Of a stretch of DNA of 5,062 bases, positions 1-5,062 are shown in pieces (position 1 is the first letter of the stretch; each line of letters opens with the position of its first letter). The DNA is taken from the NCBI GenBank assembly GCA_015655565.1, contig JAATEU010000164.1:1-5062 (forward strand). Direction: 5' to 3'. This DNA comes from Clostridiales bacterium (GTDB taxonomy: Bacteria; Bacillota; Clostridia; Lachnospirales; Lachnospiraceae). Under the pieces are notes generated by a model, which had not been told where the DNA came from, searched no databases, and saw nothing but the letters and a program-made list of their open reading frames with translations. Position numbers and translations under genes: made by a program.

Positions 1-732
1 AATTATATCAAATTATTTACTGATGACAAGTATTTTTTTAAATCCCTGGAAGTAACATTTATCTATGCTTTTATATCAGTACCGGCAAAAATTTTGTTCG
101 CATTGTTTATTGCAATGATACTGAATATGAAATTGAAGGCAATCAACTTCTTTCGAACAATTTTTTATTTACCATCTATTATGGGTGGAAGCATTGCTAT
201 TTCTATTTTGTGGAAATTCCTGTTTATGCAAGACGGAATCATAAACAATGCACTGGCGTCCCTTGGAATTCCAAAAATAAGCTGGCTGGGTGATCCGAAG
301 ATAGCATTAGTTACTATCAGCTTATTAATAGTTTGGCAGTTTGGTTCATCCATGGTACTTTTTTTAGCCGCTTTAAAGAATGTTCCGCAGGAACTATATG
401 AAGCAGCAGCTGTTGATGGAGCTTCGAAAATCAGACAGTTTTTCAAAATAACATTACCTATGTTAACACCAATTATCTTTTTTAATTTATTAATGCAAAC
501 AATTAATGCATTACAACAGTTTACTGCTGCATTTGTAATTACGAACGGAGGACCAAACAGGGGCACTTATCTGATTGGACTAAAAATTTATGAAGATGCA
601 TTTACCAGCCTGAAGATGGGATATGCCAGTGCAACTTCATGGGTACTATTTGCAATAGTTCTGGTAATTACTCTGGTATTCTTCAGCACATCTGATACAT
701 GGGTATACTATGAAGATGGAGGAGTGAATTGA
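1..732 (+). CDS. Carbohydrate ABC transporter permease, MalF/UgpA type (5'-truncated by window edge)
   Basis: This is an inner-membrane permease subunit of a binding-protein-dependent sugar importer (MalF/UgpA-like). The reading frame is open from base 1, giving 243 visible residues. Family members are usually about 290-300 residues, so roughly 50 N-terminal residues including the first helix lie outside the window; the TTG at 94 is an internal leucine and not the start. Hydrophobic segments lie at about visible residues 16-42, 51-71, 102-125, 152-171 and 213-230. The cytoplasmic EAA loop that contacts the ATPase is clear: EAAAVDGA at 134-141, followed by the usual Ile and Leu-Pro (ITLP near 150-153). 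The C-terminus (WVYYEDGG) is typical of the family. It overlaps the next permease by one base, so the two are probably translationally coupled as a heterodimer. Substrate cannot be read from the permease; the downstream sulfatase suggests a sulfated sugar (inference). Confidence 0.93.
   Translation, partial: NYIKLFTDDKYFFKSLEVTFIYAFISVPAKILFALFIAMILNMKLKAINFFRTIFYLPSIMGGSIAISILWKFLFMQDGIINNALASLGIPKISWLGDPKIALVTISLLIVWQFGSSMVLFLAALKNVPQELYEAAAVDGASKIRQFFKITLPMLTPIIFFNLLMQTINALQQFTAAFVITNGGPNRGTYLIGLKIYEDAFTSLKMGYASATSWVLFAIVLVITLVFFSTSDTWVYYEDGGVN
718..724 (+). promoter_or_regulatory. Ribosome-binding site fixing the start of the second permease
   Basis: GGAGGAG lies inside the last codons of the first permease, seven bases before ATG 732. 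That spacing suits ATG 732 better than the in-frame TTG at 729, so the ATG overlapping the upstream TGA by one base is the chosen start. Confidence 0.7.
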
Positions 733-1604
733 TGAATAGGAATTTTATAATGAGAAAAGGAAAAAGTAAAAAAGGATTACGAAAAATTATCGCATATGCT
801 TTTTTGGTCCTAATTGGATTTTTTATGGTTTATCCGTTGGTGTGGCTTTTCTTTGCAGCATTTAAAAATAATCAAGAATTATTTGGTGAATTATCGATTT
901 TGCCAAAGAGTTTTTCTCTTGATTCATTTAAAAATGGGTGGAAAGGAAGCGGACAATTCTCTTATTCTACATTTTATTTAAATACATTAGAACTGGTAAT
1001 ACCGACGGTAATTTGTACTGTGCTTTCCACAGGAATTGTCGCTTATGGATTTGCAAGATTTAAATTTCCATTCAAGAAATTATTGTTTTTCTTAATGATT
1101 TCCACAATGATGTTACCTGATGCAGTAATTATTATTCCAAGGTATGTTGCGTTTAATAAGTTAGGATGGATTAATACATATTTACCTTTTATTATGCCGG
1201 CTTTGTTTGCCTGTTATCCATTTTTCATATTTATGCAAATCCAGTTTTTAAGAGGAATACCAAAGGAATTGGATGAATCGGCCTATGTGGATGGGTGCAA
1301 TCCTTTTATAATTTATGCAAAAATATTATTGCCGTTGATGAAACCGGCTATATTCTCTGTAATAATTTTTCAATTCATATGGAGATGGAGTGATTACTTT
1401 AATAACTTAATTTATATCAGTAGTGTAAAGAAATATACCTTGTCACTGGCACTAAAGCTTTCTATTGATAGTCAGGGCGCTGTGACGCAATGGAATCAAG
1501 TACTTGCAATGTCATTTGTATCCTTGATACCACCAATGCTATTATTCTTTTTTGCACAAAAATATTTTGTGGAGGGAATTTCAACTGTAGGACTGAAGGG
1601 CTGA
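732..1604 (+). CDS. Carbohydrate ABC transporter permease, MalG/UgpE type
   Basis: Second permease subunit of the sugar importer, complete at 290 residues, close to the usual 270-300. After a basic N-terminus (RKGKSKKGLRK), a first helix spans about residues 19-43. Further hydrophobic segments lie at about 84-108, 116-138, 150-172, 204-222 and 258-277. The EAA loop is present in the form DESAYVDGCN (181-190) followed by KILLP (197-201), a common variant in MalG-like subunits. The ending STVGLKG closely matches the family's characteristic C-terminus. The start was placed at ATG 732, with GGAGGAG seven bases upstream; an in-frame TTG one codon earlier is less well placed. It pairs with the upstream permease. 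An ATPase subunit is not encoded here; such importers often use a shared MsmX-type ATPase made elsewhere in Firmicutes (known of the family, inferred here). Confidence 0.95.
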   Translation: MNRNFIMRKGKSKKGLRKIIAYAFLVLIGFFMVYPLVWLFFAAFKNNQELFGELSILPKSFSLDSFKNGWKGSGQFSYSTFYLNTLELVIPTVICTVLSTGIVAYGFARFKFPFKKLLFFLMISTMMLPDAVIIIPRYVAFNKLGWINTYLPFIMPALFACYPFFIFMQIQFLRGIPKELDESAYVDGCNPFIIYAKILLPLMKPAIFSVIIFQFIWRWSDYFNNLIYISSVKKYTLSLALKLSIDSQGAVTQWNQVLAMSFVSLIPPMLLFFFAQKYFVEGISTVGLKG

Positions 1605-1607
1605 TAT

Positions 1608-1612
1608 GGAGG
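1608..1612 (+). promoter_or_regulatory. Ribosome-binding site for the sulfatase
   Basis: GGAGG lies five bases before ATG 1618. It overlaps the alternative in-frame ATG at 1606, whose own candidate site is the weaker GAAGGG at 1595-1600. This favours 1618 as the start, giving the typical sulfatase beginning MKKQNVIIFFTDQQR. Confidence 0.55.
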
Positions 1613-1617
1613 CAGTG

Positions 1618-2958
1618 ATGAAAAAGCAAAATGTAATTATATTTTTTACAGACCAGCAACGATGGGATACAACCGGAATTCACGGGAACCCCTGTAATTT
1701 AACGCCTAATTTTGATCAAATGGCTATGGAAGGTACTTTTCCGGAATATTCTTTTACACCTCAACCTGTTTGCGGGCCTGCCAGAGGAATACTGCAGACC
1801 GGTAAGTATGCAACAACCATAGGATTATATAAAAATGGTATTCCACTGTCGTGCAAGGATAAAACACTTGCGAATTATTTTAACGAGGAAGGATATCATA
1901 CAGGTTACATTGGTAAATGGCATCTGGGTAGTACACGACATGCGGTACCAAAAGACGAACGTGGCGGGTATCAATATTGGTTAGGAGCAAATTCACTGGA
2001 AGCTACCTCACAAGCGTATCATACATTGGTTTATAATAATGATGATAAGCCGGTAGTTCTTCCGGGTTATCGAGTGGACGCCTTAGCGGATGCCGCGGTA
2101 CGGTATATTGATGATAATAAAGAACAGCCATTTTTCTTGTTCCTATCATTTTTAGAGCCGCATTTTCAGAATTCTAATGATAGTTACCCGGCACCGGATA
2201 TTCTTAAGAAGAAAGCATATTCTTATATGCCGCCAGATTTATGCGCCTTAGGTGGTAATTCATGGCAGCACATATCTGGATATTATGGGATGGTAAATCG
2301 CTTAGATGATGCACTTGGAAGAATTCGTGATTGTTTAAAAAGTTTGAATTTGGCAAACGATACCATTGTGGTATTTACTTCTGATCATGCCTGTCACTTT
2401 AAAACTAGAAATAACGAATACAAGCGTTCTTGTCATGATAGTTCGATACGTATTCCTATGGCAATAACGGGAGGCCCTTTTACCGCAGGAGGCCGTTTAA
2501 AAGAAATGGTTAGTTTAATAGATCTTGCTCCAACTTTGCTGGAGGCATGTAATATTCCTATTCCTGATGATATGCAGGGCGGATCATTTTTACCTGTCGT
2601 CAATAGAACAAGTACAACCTGGGATGATAATATCTTTGTACAAATAAGCGAATCTCAGGTAGGGCGGGCAATTCGGACAAGAAGATGGAAATATGCAGTA
2701 GAAGCATTAGATAAAGATCCTGTTCGTGATCCAGGTTCCTTAGTATATACAGAAACCGCATTATACGATTTAGAACATGATCCGTTTGAACTTGACAATC
2801 TGATCGGTTACACTTCCCATAGAAGAGTTGCAGATGTCATGACGGAGCGATTAAAGAAAAAGATGAAAGAAATCGGAGAAGAAACACCTGAAATAATAAT
2901 GGCAGAAGAAAAATATGCTAATCAAAGAGTGGTCTTCCCCGGAGAAGAGTATTTTTAA
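1618..2958 (+). CDS. Type I sulfatase (alkaline phosphatase superfamily), Cys-type formylglycine active site, cytoplasmic
   Basis: Hydrolyses a sulfate ester, probably on a carbohydrate. The protein is 446 residues from ATG 1618 (450 from ATG 1606), near normal family length. The N-terminal metal-site segment is FFTDQQR with D12 and Q13. The formylglycine signature CGPARG begins at C52, with the TGKY continuation at 61-64; a Cys-type site needs oxidation by a radical-SAM anaerobic sulfatase-maturing enzyme, not encoded here. GKWHLG (99-104) supplies the conserved Lys and His, H182 lies in EPHF, TSDH (254-257) supplies the later metal ligands D256 and H257, and KRSCH (269-273) followed by RIPM supplies another conserved Lys. 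The C-terminal YDLEHDPFELDNL (383-395) is a family hallmark. There is no signal peptide or membrane helix, so it should act in the cytoplasm. It starts 13 bases after the permease stop, in the same operon, suggesting intracellular desulfation of the imported substrate. The exact substrate (for example glycosaminoglycan or mucin sugar) is not determinable. Confidence 0.95.
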   Translation: MKKQNVIIFFTDQQRWDTTGIHGNPCNLTPNFDQMAMEGTFPEYSFTPQPVCGPARGILQTGKYATTIGLYKNGIPLSCKDKTLANYFNEEGYHTGYIGKWHLGSTRHAVPKDERGGYQYWLGANSLEATSQAYHTLVYNNDDKPVVLPGYRVDALADAAVRYIDDNKEQPFFLFLSFLEPHFQNSNDSYPAPDILKKKAYSYMPPDLCALGGNSWQHISGYYGMVNRLDDALGRIRDCLKSLNLANDTIVVFTSDHACHFKTRNNEYKRSCHDSSIRIPMAITGGPFTAGGRLKEMVSLIDLAPTLLEACNIPIPDDMQGGSFLPVVNRTSTTWDDNIFVQISESQVGRAIRTRRWKYAVEALDKDPVRDPGSLVYTETALYDLEHDPFELDNLIGYTSHRRVADVMTERLKKKMKEIGEETPEIIMAEEKYANQRVVFPGEEYF

Positions 2959-2960
2959 AA

Positions 2961-3080
2961 ACGGCATGGAAAGAAGATGGTTATTATACATATTTTGATA
3001 AATATGGTGATTATGCCACGTATATAGTTGATGAAAAGATTTTAAAAGATGATAAATATACTATAAAAAAGCAAATTTAA
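2961..3080 (+). pseudogene. Start-less coding remnant, probable C-terminal relic of an unidentified protein
   Basis: Right after the sulfatase stop, the -1 frame reads 39 codons that look like real protein: tyrosine- and charge-rich, beginning TAWKEDGYYTYFDKYG, continuing with DYATYIVDEKIL and ending at TAA 3078-3080. The frame opens only after a TAA at 2919-2921 and contains no ATG, GTG or TTG with a ribosome-binding site. The codons upstream of about 2955 in this frame (rich in Arg, inside the sulfatase) look non-coding. The protein-like signal thus begins at the T5A5 run at 2952-2961. It is probably the 3' end of a gene whose front was lost by deletion. Alternatively it is an extension of the sulfatase reached by a -1 frameshift; the sulfatase already looks complete, so I prefer the relic. 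I do not recognise the family. The terminator starts two bases after its stop, as expected for the last gene of an operon. Confidence 0.4.
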
Positions 3081-3082
3081 AC

Positions 3083-3121
3083 TTCAAGGGAACCATTTTG
3101 GTTCCCTTGAAATTTATTATT
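3083..3121 (+). terminator. Intrinsic terminator of the transport/sulfatase operon
   Basis: A perfect 13-bp inverted repeat pairs 3083-3095 (TTCAAGGGAACCA) with 3099-3111 (TGGTTCCCTTGAA) around a TTT loop. The last pair may open to give a five-base loop. A T-rich but interrupted tail (ATTTATTATT) follows at 3112-3121. There is no competing gene on the opposite strand, so it should serve the upstream + strand operon. Confidence 0.88.
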
Positions 3122-3174
3122 AAAAAAAAGCTTTAAGGAAATATAAAATATTTTGAGTTAATTTTCCTTCCTGA

Positions 3175-3204
3175 TTCGTCTTATTATTTGGATAGTTATA
3201 TAAT
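3175..3204 (+). promoter_or_regulatory. Possible weak promoter upstream of the small ORF
   Basis: A perfect -10 hexamer TATAAT lies at 3199-3204. The only -35 candidate is TTCGTC at 3175-3180, 18 bases away, a poor match, and there is no TG extension. In such AT-rich DNA a chance TATAAT is easy, so confidence is low. If real, transcription would start near 3211 and cover the small ORF and perhaps uppP. Confidence 0.3.
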
Positions 3205-3239
3205 AACATACAGTTTATCGGACAGCAGAGGATTAGGAG

Positions 3240-3389
3240 GTGGAAATAGAAATAATAATTATTCTTATCGGTATTAAAATAATATTTGGCAAAAGGAAAG
3301 AAATAGACATTAAAATATATAAAATCTTCCTTATTATTATCCTTATAATTGTAAATAAAGCTACTAGAAAAGAATCATCTGTGATATAA
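3240..3389 (+). CDS. Doubtful small hydrophobic peptide (49 codons)
   Basis: A GTG at 3240 opens a 49-codon frame ending with TAA 3387-3389. A ribosome-binding-like AGAGGA lies at 3227-3232, seven bases upstream; a stronger AGGAGG at 3235-3240 overlaps the GTG itself and has no ATG, GTG or TTG at a proper distance. The peptide has two short Ile/Leu-rich stretches (about residues 3-15 and 29-37) separated by a charged GKRKEIDIK segment, and a Lys/Arg/Ser tail, as in a small membrane peptide. The composition may simply reflect AT-rich DNA, since isoleucine codons dominate. I recognise no family. It could also be the decayed end of a larger gene. Its stop codon lies within the uppP -10 element. 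Confidence 0.2.
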   Translation: MEIEIIIILIGIKIIFGKRKEIDIKIYKIFLIIILIIVNKATRKESSVI

Positions 3390-3390
3390 T
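3382..3390 (+). promoter_or_regulatory. Extended -10 promoter for uppP
   Basis: TGATATAAT matches the extended -10 form TG-N-TATAAT exactly. No good -35 hexamer sits 16-18 bases upstream (TACTAG at the 17-base position), which is tolerated by extended -10 promoters. Predicted transcription start is about 3396-3397, giving a leader of about 97 nt before uppP. Confidence 0.55.
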
Positions 3391-3394
3391 GAAA

Positions 3395-3430
3395 CGGAAT
3401 GAGGAATTGCAAACTTGCTTGCAGATTCCG
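3395..3430 (+). promoter_or_regulatory. Hairpin at the 5' end of the uppP leader
   Basis: CGGAAT (3395-3400) pairs perfectly with ATTCCG (3425-3430). Inside, TGCAA (3408-3412) pairs with TTGCA (3419-3423) around a six-base loop. An alternative pairing uses GAAT at 3404-3407 with ATTC at 3425-3428. It sits at the predicted transcript 5' end and lacks a T-run, so it is not a terminator. It could stabilise the mRNA or be a small cis-regulator; I do not recognise a riboswitch class. Confidence 0.35.
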
Positions 3431-3492
3431 ATTGTAGCAAAAAGCGGATAAGCAGAGTAAAAATAAGCATAAGGAAGGCAAGGTATGATAAG

Positions 3493-4320
3493 ATGGGTTT
3501 TTTTGAAATTTTAAAAGTAATTTTTCTGGGAATTGTTGAGGGAATTACAGAATGGCTGCCAATCAGCAGTACAGGACATATGATATTAGTGGATGAGTTC
3601 ATTAAACTGAATGTCAGTGATGAATTTAAAGAAATGTTTATAGTTGTAATTCAGCTGGGGGCAATTTTAGCCGTTATATTTTTGTATTGGAATAAAATTT
3701 TTCCTTTTCAATTTAAAAAAAAGCCGGTCATAAAAGCCGATATTATGACATTGTGGTTTAAAATACTTGTAGCATGTGTACCGGCGGGCATCATTGGAAT
3801 TCTTTATAATGATAAAATAGACGAACTTTTTTATAATTATATAACGGTTGCAATTACACTTATTGTGTATGGTGTTTTATTTATTGTAATTGAAAACCGT
3901 AATAAAAACAGGACGGCCCAGATTAATAAGTTATCAGAGATAACTTACAAAACTGCATTTTTCATAGGTATATTCCAGCTGCTATCACTGATTCCGGGAA
4001 CTTCCAGATCAGGAGCAACCATATTGGGGGCAATACTTATAGGTACATCCAGATACGTAGCGGCTGAGTTTACTTTTTTCCTGGCTATTCCGGTTATGTT
4101 CGGGGCGAGTCTGGTAAAAATAGTTAAATTTGGTTTTAATTTTCAAGGAAATGAAATTTTAATTTTAATATTGGGTATGTTAACTGCCTTTGTTGTTTCT
4201 GTTTTTGCTATAAAATTCCTGGTAGGATATATTAAAAAGAATGACTTTAAGGTGTTTGGCTATTATAGAATTGTATTAGGCCTGCTTGTGGTGTGCTATT
4301 TCCTTATTAGCGGGACATAA
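3493..4320 (+). CDS. uppP: Undecaprenyl-diphosphate phosphatase (UppP/BacA family)
   Basis: Integral membrane enzyme that removes one phosphate from undecaprenyl diphosphate on the outer side of the membrane, recycling the lipid carrier for peptidoglycan and other envelope polymers; high dosage gives bacitracin resistance (known of the family). Length is 275 residues, as expected. The first signature [14 protein letters not shown] (16-29) includes the catalytic-site glutamates E16 and E20, the SST turn and H29. The second signature PGTSRSGAT (168-176) includes the essential arginine R172. Several hydrophobic helices cover the rest, including about 45-66, 88-104, 117-133, 192-210, 221-246 and 256-273. 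I chose ATG 3493, preceded by AAGG at 3480-3483; this places the family's usual N-terminus ([16 protein letters not shown]). The frame stays open upstream to a TTG at 3415, but those 26 codons are basic, hydrophilic and unlike the family. It has its own promoter and seems unlinked to the sulfatase operon. Confidence 0.96.
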   Translation: MGFFEILKVIFLGIVEGITEWLPISSTGHMILVDEFIKLNVSDEFKEMFIVVIQLGAILAVIFLYWNKIFPFQFKKKPVIKADIMTLWFKILVACVPAGIIGILYNDKIDELFYNYITVAITLIVYGVLFIVIENRNKNRTAQINKLSEITYKTAFFIGIFQLLSLIPGTSRSGATILGAILIGTSRYVAAEFTFFLAIPVMFGASLVKIVKFGFNFQGNEILILILGMLTAFVVSVFAIKFLVGYIKKNDFKVFGYYRIVLGLLVVCYFLISGT

Positions 4321-4349
4321 CCATTGACAACCAGGTATTTTATGTGGTT
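4321..4349 (+). terminator. Weak hairpin after uppP, doubtful terminator
   Basis: AACCA (4329-4333) can pair with TGGTT (4345-4349) around an 11-base loop, followed by TTATTT. Five pairs with a large loop make a poor terminator, and no better one is visible between uppP and the copper ATPase gene, so some read-through is possible. Confidence 0.2.
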
Positions 4350-4420
4350 TTATTTAAACAATTTTTTGAGGGGCTGACGAGGTAATTAGTTAAGACGGCA
4401 AAGTTAGGCGGCTGCGGATA

Positions 4421-4450
4421 TTTACAGACTTTCTCAAAAAGGGGTATAGT
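4421..4450 (+). promoter_or_regulatory. Promoter of the copper ATPase gene
   Basis: TTTACA (4421-4426, five of six matches to TTGACA) and TATAGT (4445-4450, five of six matches to TATAAT) are 18 bases apart, a good sigma-A-type promoter starting near 4457. The spacer end reads GGGGTATAG, which resembles one half of a CsoR-type G/C-rich operator, but there is no matching left half. I also see no CopY box (TACAnnTGTA). Copper control is therefore expected from the gene's function but not shown by the sequence. Confidence 0.6.
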
Positions 4451-4487
4451 AATTATGCAGGCTTGGATAAACCCGTGAATTGTTGAA

Positions 4488-4495
4488 AGAGGTGA
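4488..4495 (+). promoter_or_regulatory. Ribosome-binding site of the copper ATPase gene
   Basis: AGAGGTGA ends four bases before ATG 4500, a strong site that fixes this start. Confidence 0.8.
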
Positions 4496-4499
4496 GATA

Positions 4500-5062
4500 A
4501 TGAATCAAAAATTTAACATTATGGGGATGACCTGTTCAGCGTGTTCAGCAGCTGTTGAAAAGAGTGTTAAAAAGGTTCCGGGAGTTATGTCGGCAACGGT
4601 TAATCTTTTATCTGAGAGTATGGTGGTTGAATATGACGGTGAAGTTACAGATAATAACGGTATTATTAATTCCGTAGAGAAGGCGGGCTATAATGCTTCG
4701 ATATATACACGGAGCGGAAAAGAGACAGCCGGGAGCGGGAGGACAGTCAATAAAGTAGAAATGGAATTAAAAGAAATGAAGACAAGGATAATTGTTTCTT
4801 TTCTGTTTTTAATTCCGATTTTATATATAGCTATGGGACATATGTTTGATTTTCCTTTACCAGGTTTTCTTCATGGAACCAAAAATGCGGTTACCTTTGC
4901 ATTTGCACAATTTTTACTTACTCTTCCCGTTGTTTATGTAAACCGTAAATACTATCAGGTAGGATTTAAGACTTTGCTGCACCGGTCCCCTAATATGGAT
5001 TCCCTCATTGCAATTGGTTCCGGTGCGGCAATCCTGTATGGTATTTATGCAATTTTTAAAAT
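4500..5062 (+). CDS. copA: Copper-exporting P1B-type ATPase, N-terminal part (cut by window edge)
   Basis: ATP-driven exporter of Cu(I) across the cytoplasmic membrane, of the CopA type. Only 187 complete codons are in the window, about a quarter of the usual 750-800 residues. Residues 1-69 form one ferredoxin-like heavy-metal-associated domain with GMTCSAC (9-15; C12 and C15 bind metal) and the usual EKAGYNA end (60-66). A short linker rich in Gly, Ser and charged residues (71-95) leads to a first helix at about 96-115 ending in MGHM, seen in copper-type pumps. A second helix lies at about 128-148. PNMDSLIAIGS (164-174) is the conserved start of the third helix. The phosphorylation DKTGT loop and the CPC metal site lie beyond the edge, so Cu(I) specificity rests on the GMTCSAC domain and overall similarity; silver or another soft metal remains possible. 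It has its own promoter 50 bases upstream and lacks an adjacent CsoR/CopY gene in view. Confidence 0.93.
   Translation, partial: MNQKFNIMGMTCSACSAAVEKSVKKVPGVMSATVNLLSESMVVEYDGEVTDNNGIINSVEKAGYNASIYTRSGKETAGSGRTVNKVEMELKEMKTRIIVSFLFLIPILYIAMGHMFDFPLPGFLHGTKNAVTFAFAQFLLTLPVVYVNRKYYQVGFKTLLHRSPNMDSLIAIGSGAAILYGIYAIFK

Larger units (their letters stand above)
3112..3492. other. AT-rich intergenic stretch upstream of uppP
   Basis: About 380 bases separate the terminator from uppP, with no confident gene. The first part holds A8 and AAAGCTTT (3127-3134) and a loose inverted repeat AAGGAAA/TTTCCTT (3135-3141 and 3163-3169). Next come a TATAAT hexamer at 3199-3204, a doubtful hydrophobic ORF (3240-3389), the extended -10 promoter of uppP (3382-3390) and a hairpin-bearing leader. 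Apparent minus-strand frames here encode monotonous Ile/Leu/Ser/Arg runs that mirror the AT-rich plus strand, and I do not consider them genes. Confidence 0.7.

Noticed and set aside
165..566. 133-codon open frame on the minus strand
   Set aside because: It lies entirely within the first permease, whose family motifs are unmistakable; the product has no recognisable features and no ribosome-binding site was evident.
1606..1617. Sulfatase start at ATG 1606, four codons upstream
   Set aside because: Possible, with GAAGGG at 1595-1600, but the stronger GGAGG at 1608-1612 serves ATG 1618, which gives a typical N-terminus. The difference has no functional consequence.
1462..1683. 73-codon open frame on the minus strand
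   Set aside because: It spans the junction of the second permease and the sulfatase, both clearly real, and its product resembles no protein family.
3415..3492. 26-codon N-terminal extension of uppP from a TTG codon
   Set aside because: The extension is basic and hydrophilic, TTG 3415 lies in the leader hairpin without a ribosome-binding site, and family members begin at the position of ATG 3493.
3233..3602. Two overlapping minus-strand frames upstream of and into uppP
   Set aside because: Their products are Ile/Leu/Ser/Arg-rich mirrors of AT-rich plus-strand DNA, and one runs into the conserved start of uppP.
4324..4353. Perfect TTGACA at 4324-4329 as a second promoter for the copper ATPase gene
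   Set aside because: The only -10 candidate at 18 bases, TTTTAT, is a four-of-six match, and the promoter at 4421-4450 is better and closer.
3493..5062. Functional link between uppP and the copper ATPase (for example a bacitracin/metal resistance island)
   Set aside because: They are separated by 180 bases with an independent promoter, and both are common core genes; adjacency alone does not support a joint system.

Overview
The window looks like chromosome from an anaerobic, low-GC Gram-positive bacterium of the Clostridia, most plausibly a gut-type Lachnospiraceae relative. The sequence is AT-rich, intergenic DNA is very AT-rich, ribosome-binding sites are strong and purine-rich (GGAGG type), and the proteins resemble clostridial versions. 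The taxon is an inference. All recognisable genes are on the + strand.

Region 1 (1-3111) is the 3' end of a carbohydrate-import operon. It holds a MalF/UgpA-type ABC permease cut by the left edge, a MalG/UgpE-type permease that overlaps it by one base, and a sulfatase 13 bases further on. The sulfatase carries the Cys-type formylglycine motif CGPAR and has no signal peptide, so it should act in the cytoplasm. The simplest reading is that the transporter imports a sulfated sugar or oligosaccharide that is then desulfated inside the cell. The solute-binding protein and any glycoside hydrolases or lyases would lie upstream, out of view. Directly after the sulfatase stop, in the -1 frame, is a start-less stretch of about 39 codons that reads like a protein C-terminus, and then a strong intrinsic terminator closes the unit.

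Region 2 (3112-3492) is AT-rich and mostly non-coding. It has a possible promoter and a doubtful 49-codon hydrophobic ORF. It also has an extended -10 promoter followed by a leader of about 97 nt with a hairpin at its 5' end, leading into the next gene.

Region 3 (3493-4320) is uppP (bacA), undecaprenyl-diphosphate phosphatase, which recycles the lipid carrier for cell-wall synthesis. Its apparent 5' extension from a TTG codon is judged to be leader.

Region 4 (4321-5062) is an intergenic stretch of about 180 bases with a good sigma-A-type promoter, then the first 187 codons of a copper-exporting P1B-type ATPase (copA family): one N-terminal metal-binding domain and the first membrane helices, cut by the right edge.

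The transport/sulfatase operon, uppP and the copper ATPase appear to be three separate transcription units with no obvious functional link. I see no mobile element, CRISPR array, tRNA or rRNA. The window is largely ordinary. The points most worth a second look are the intracellular sulfatase tied to sugar permeases, the frame-shifted coding tail behind it, and the AT-rich block upstream of uppP.
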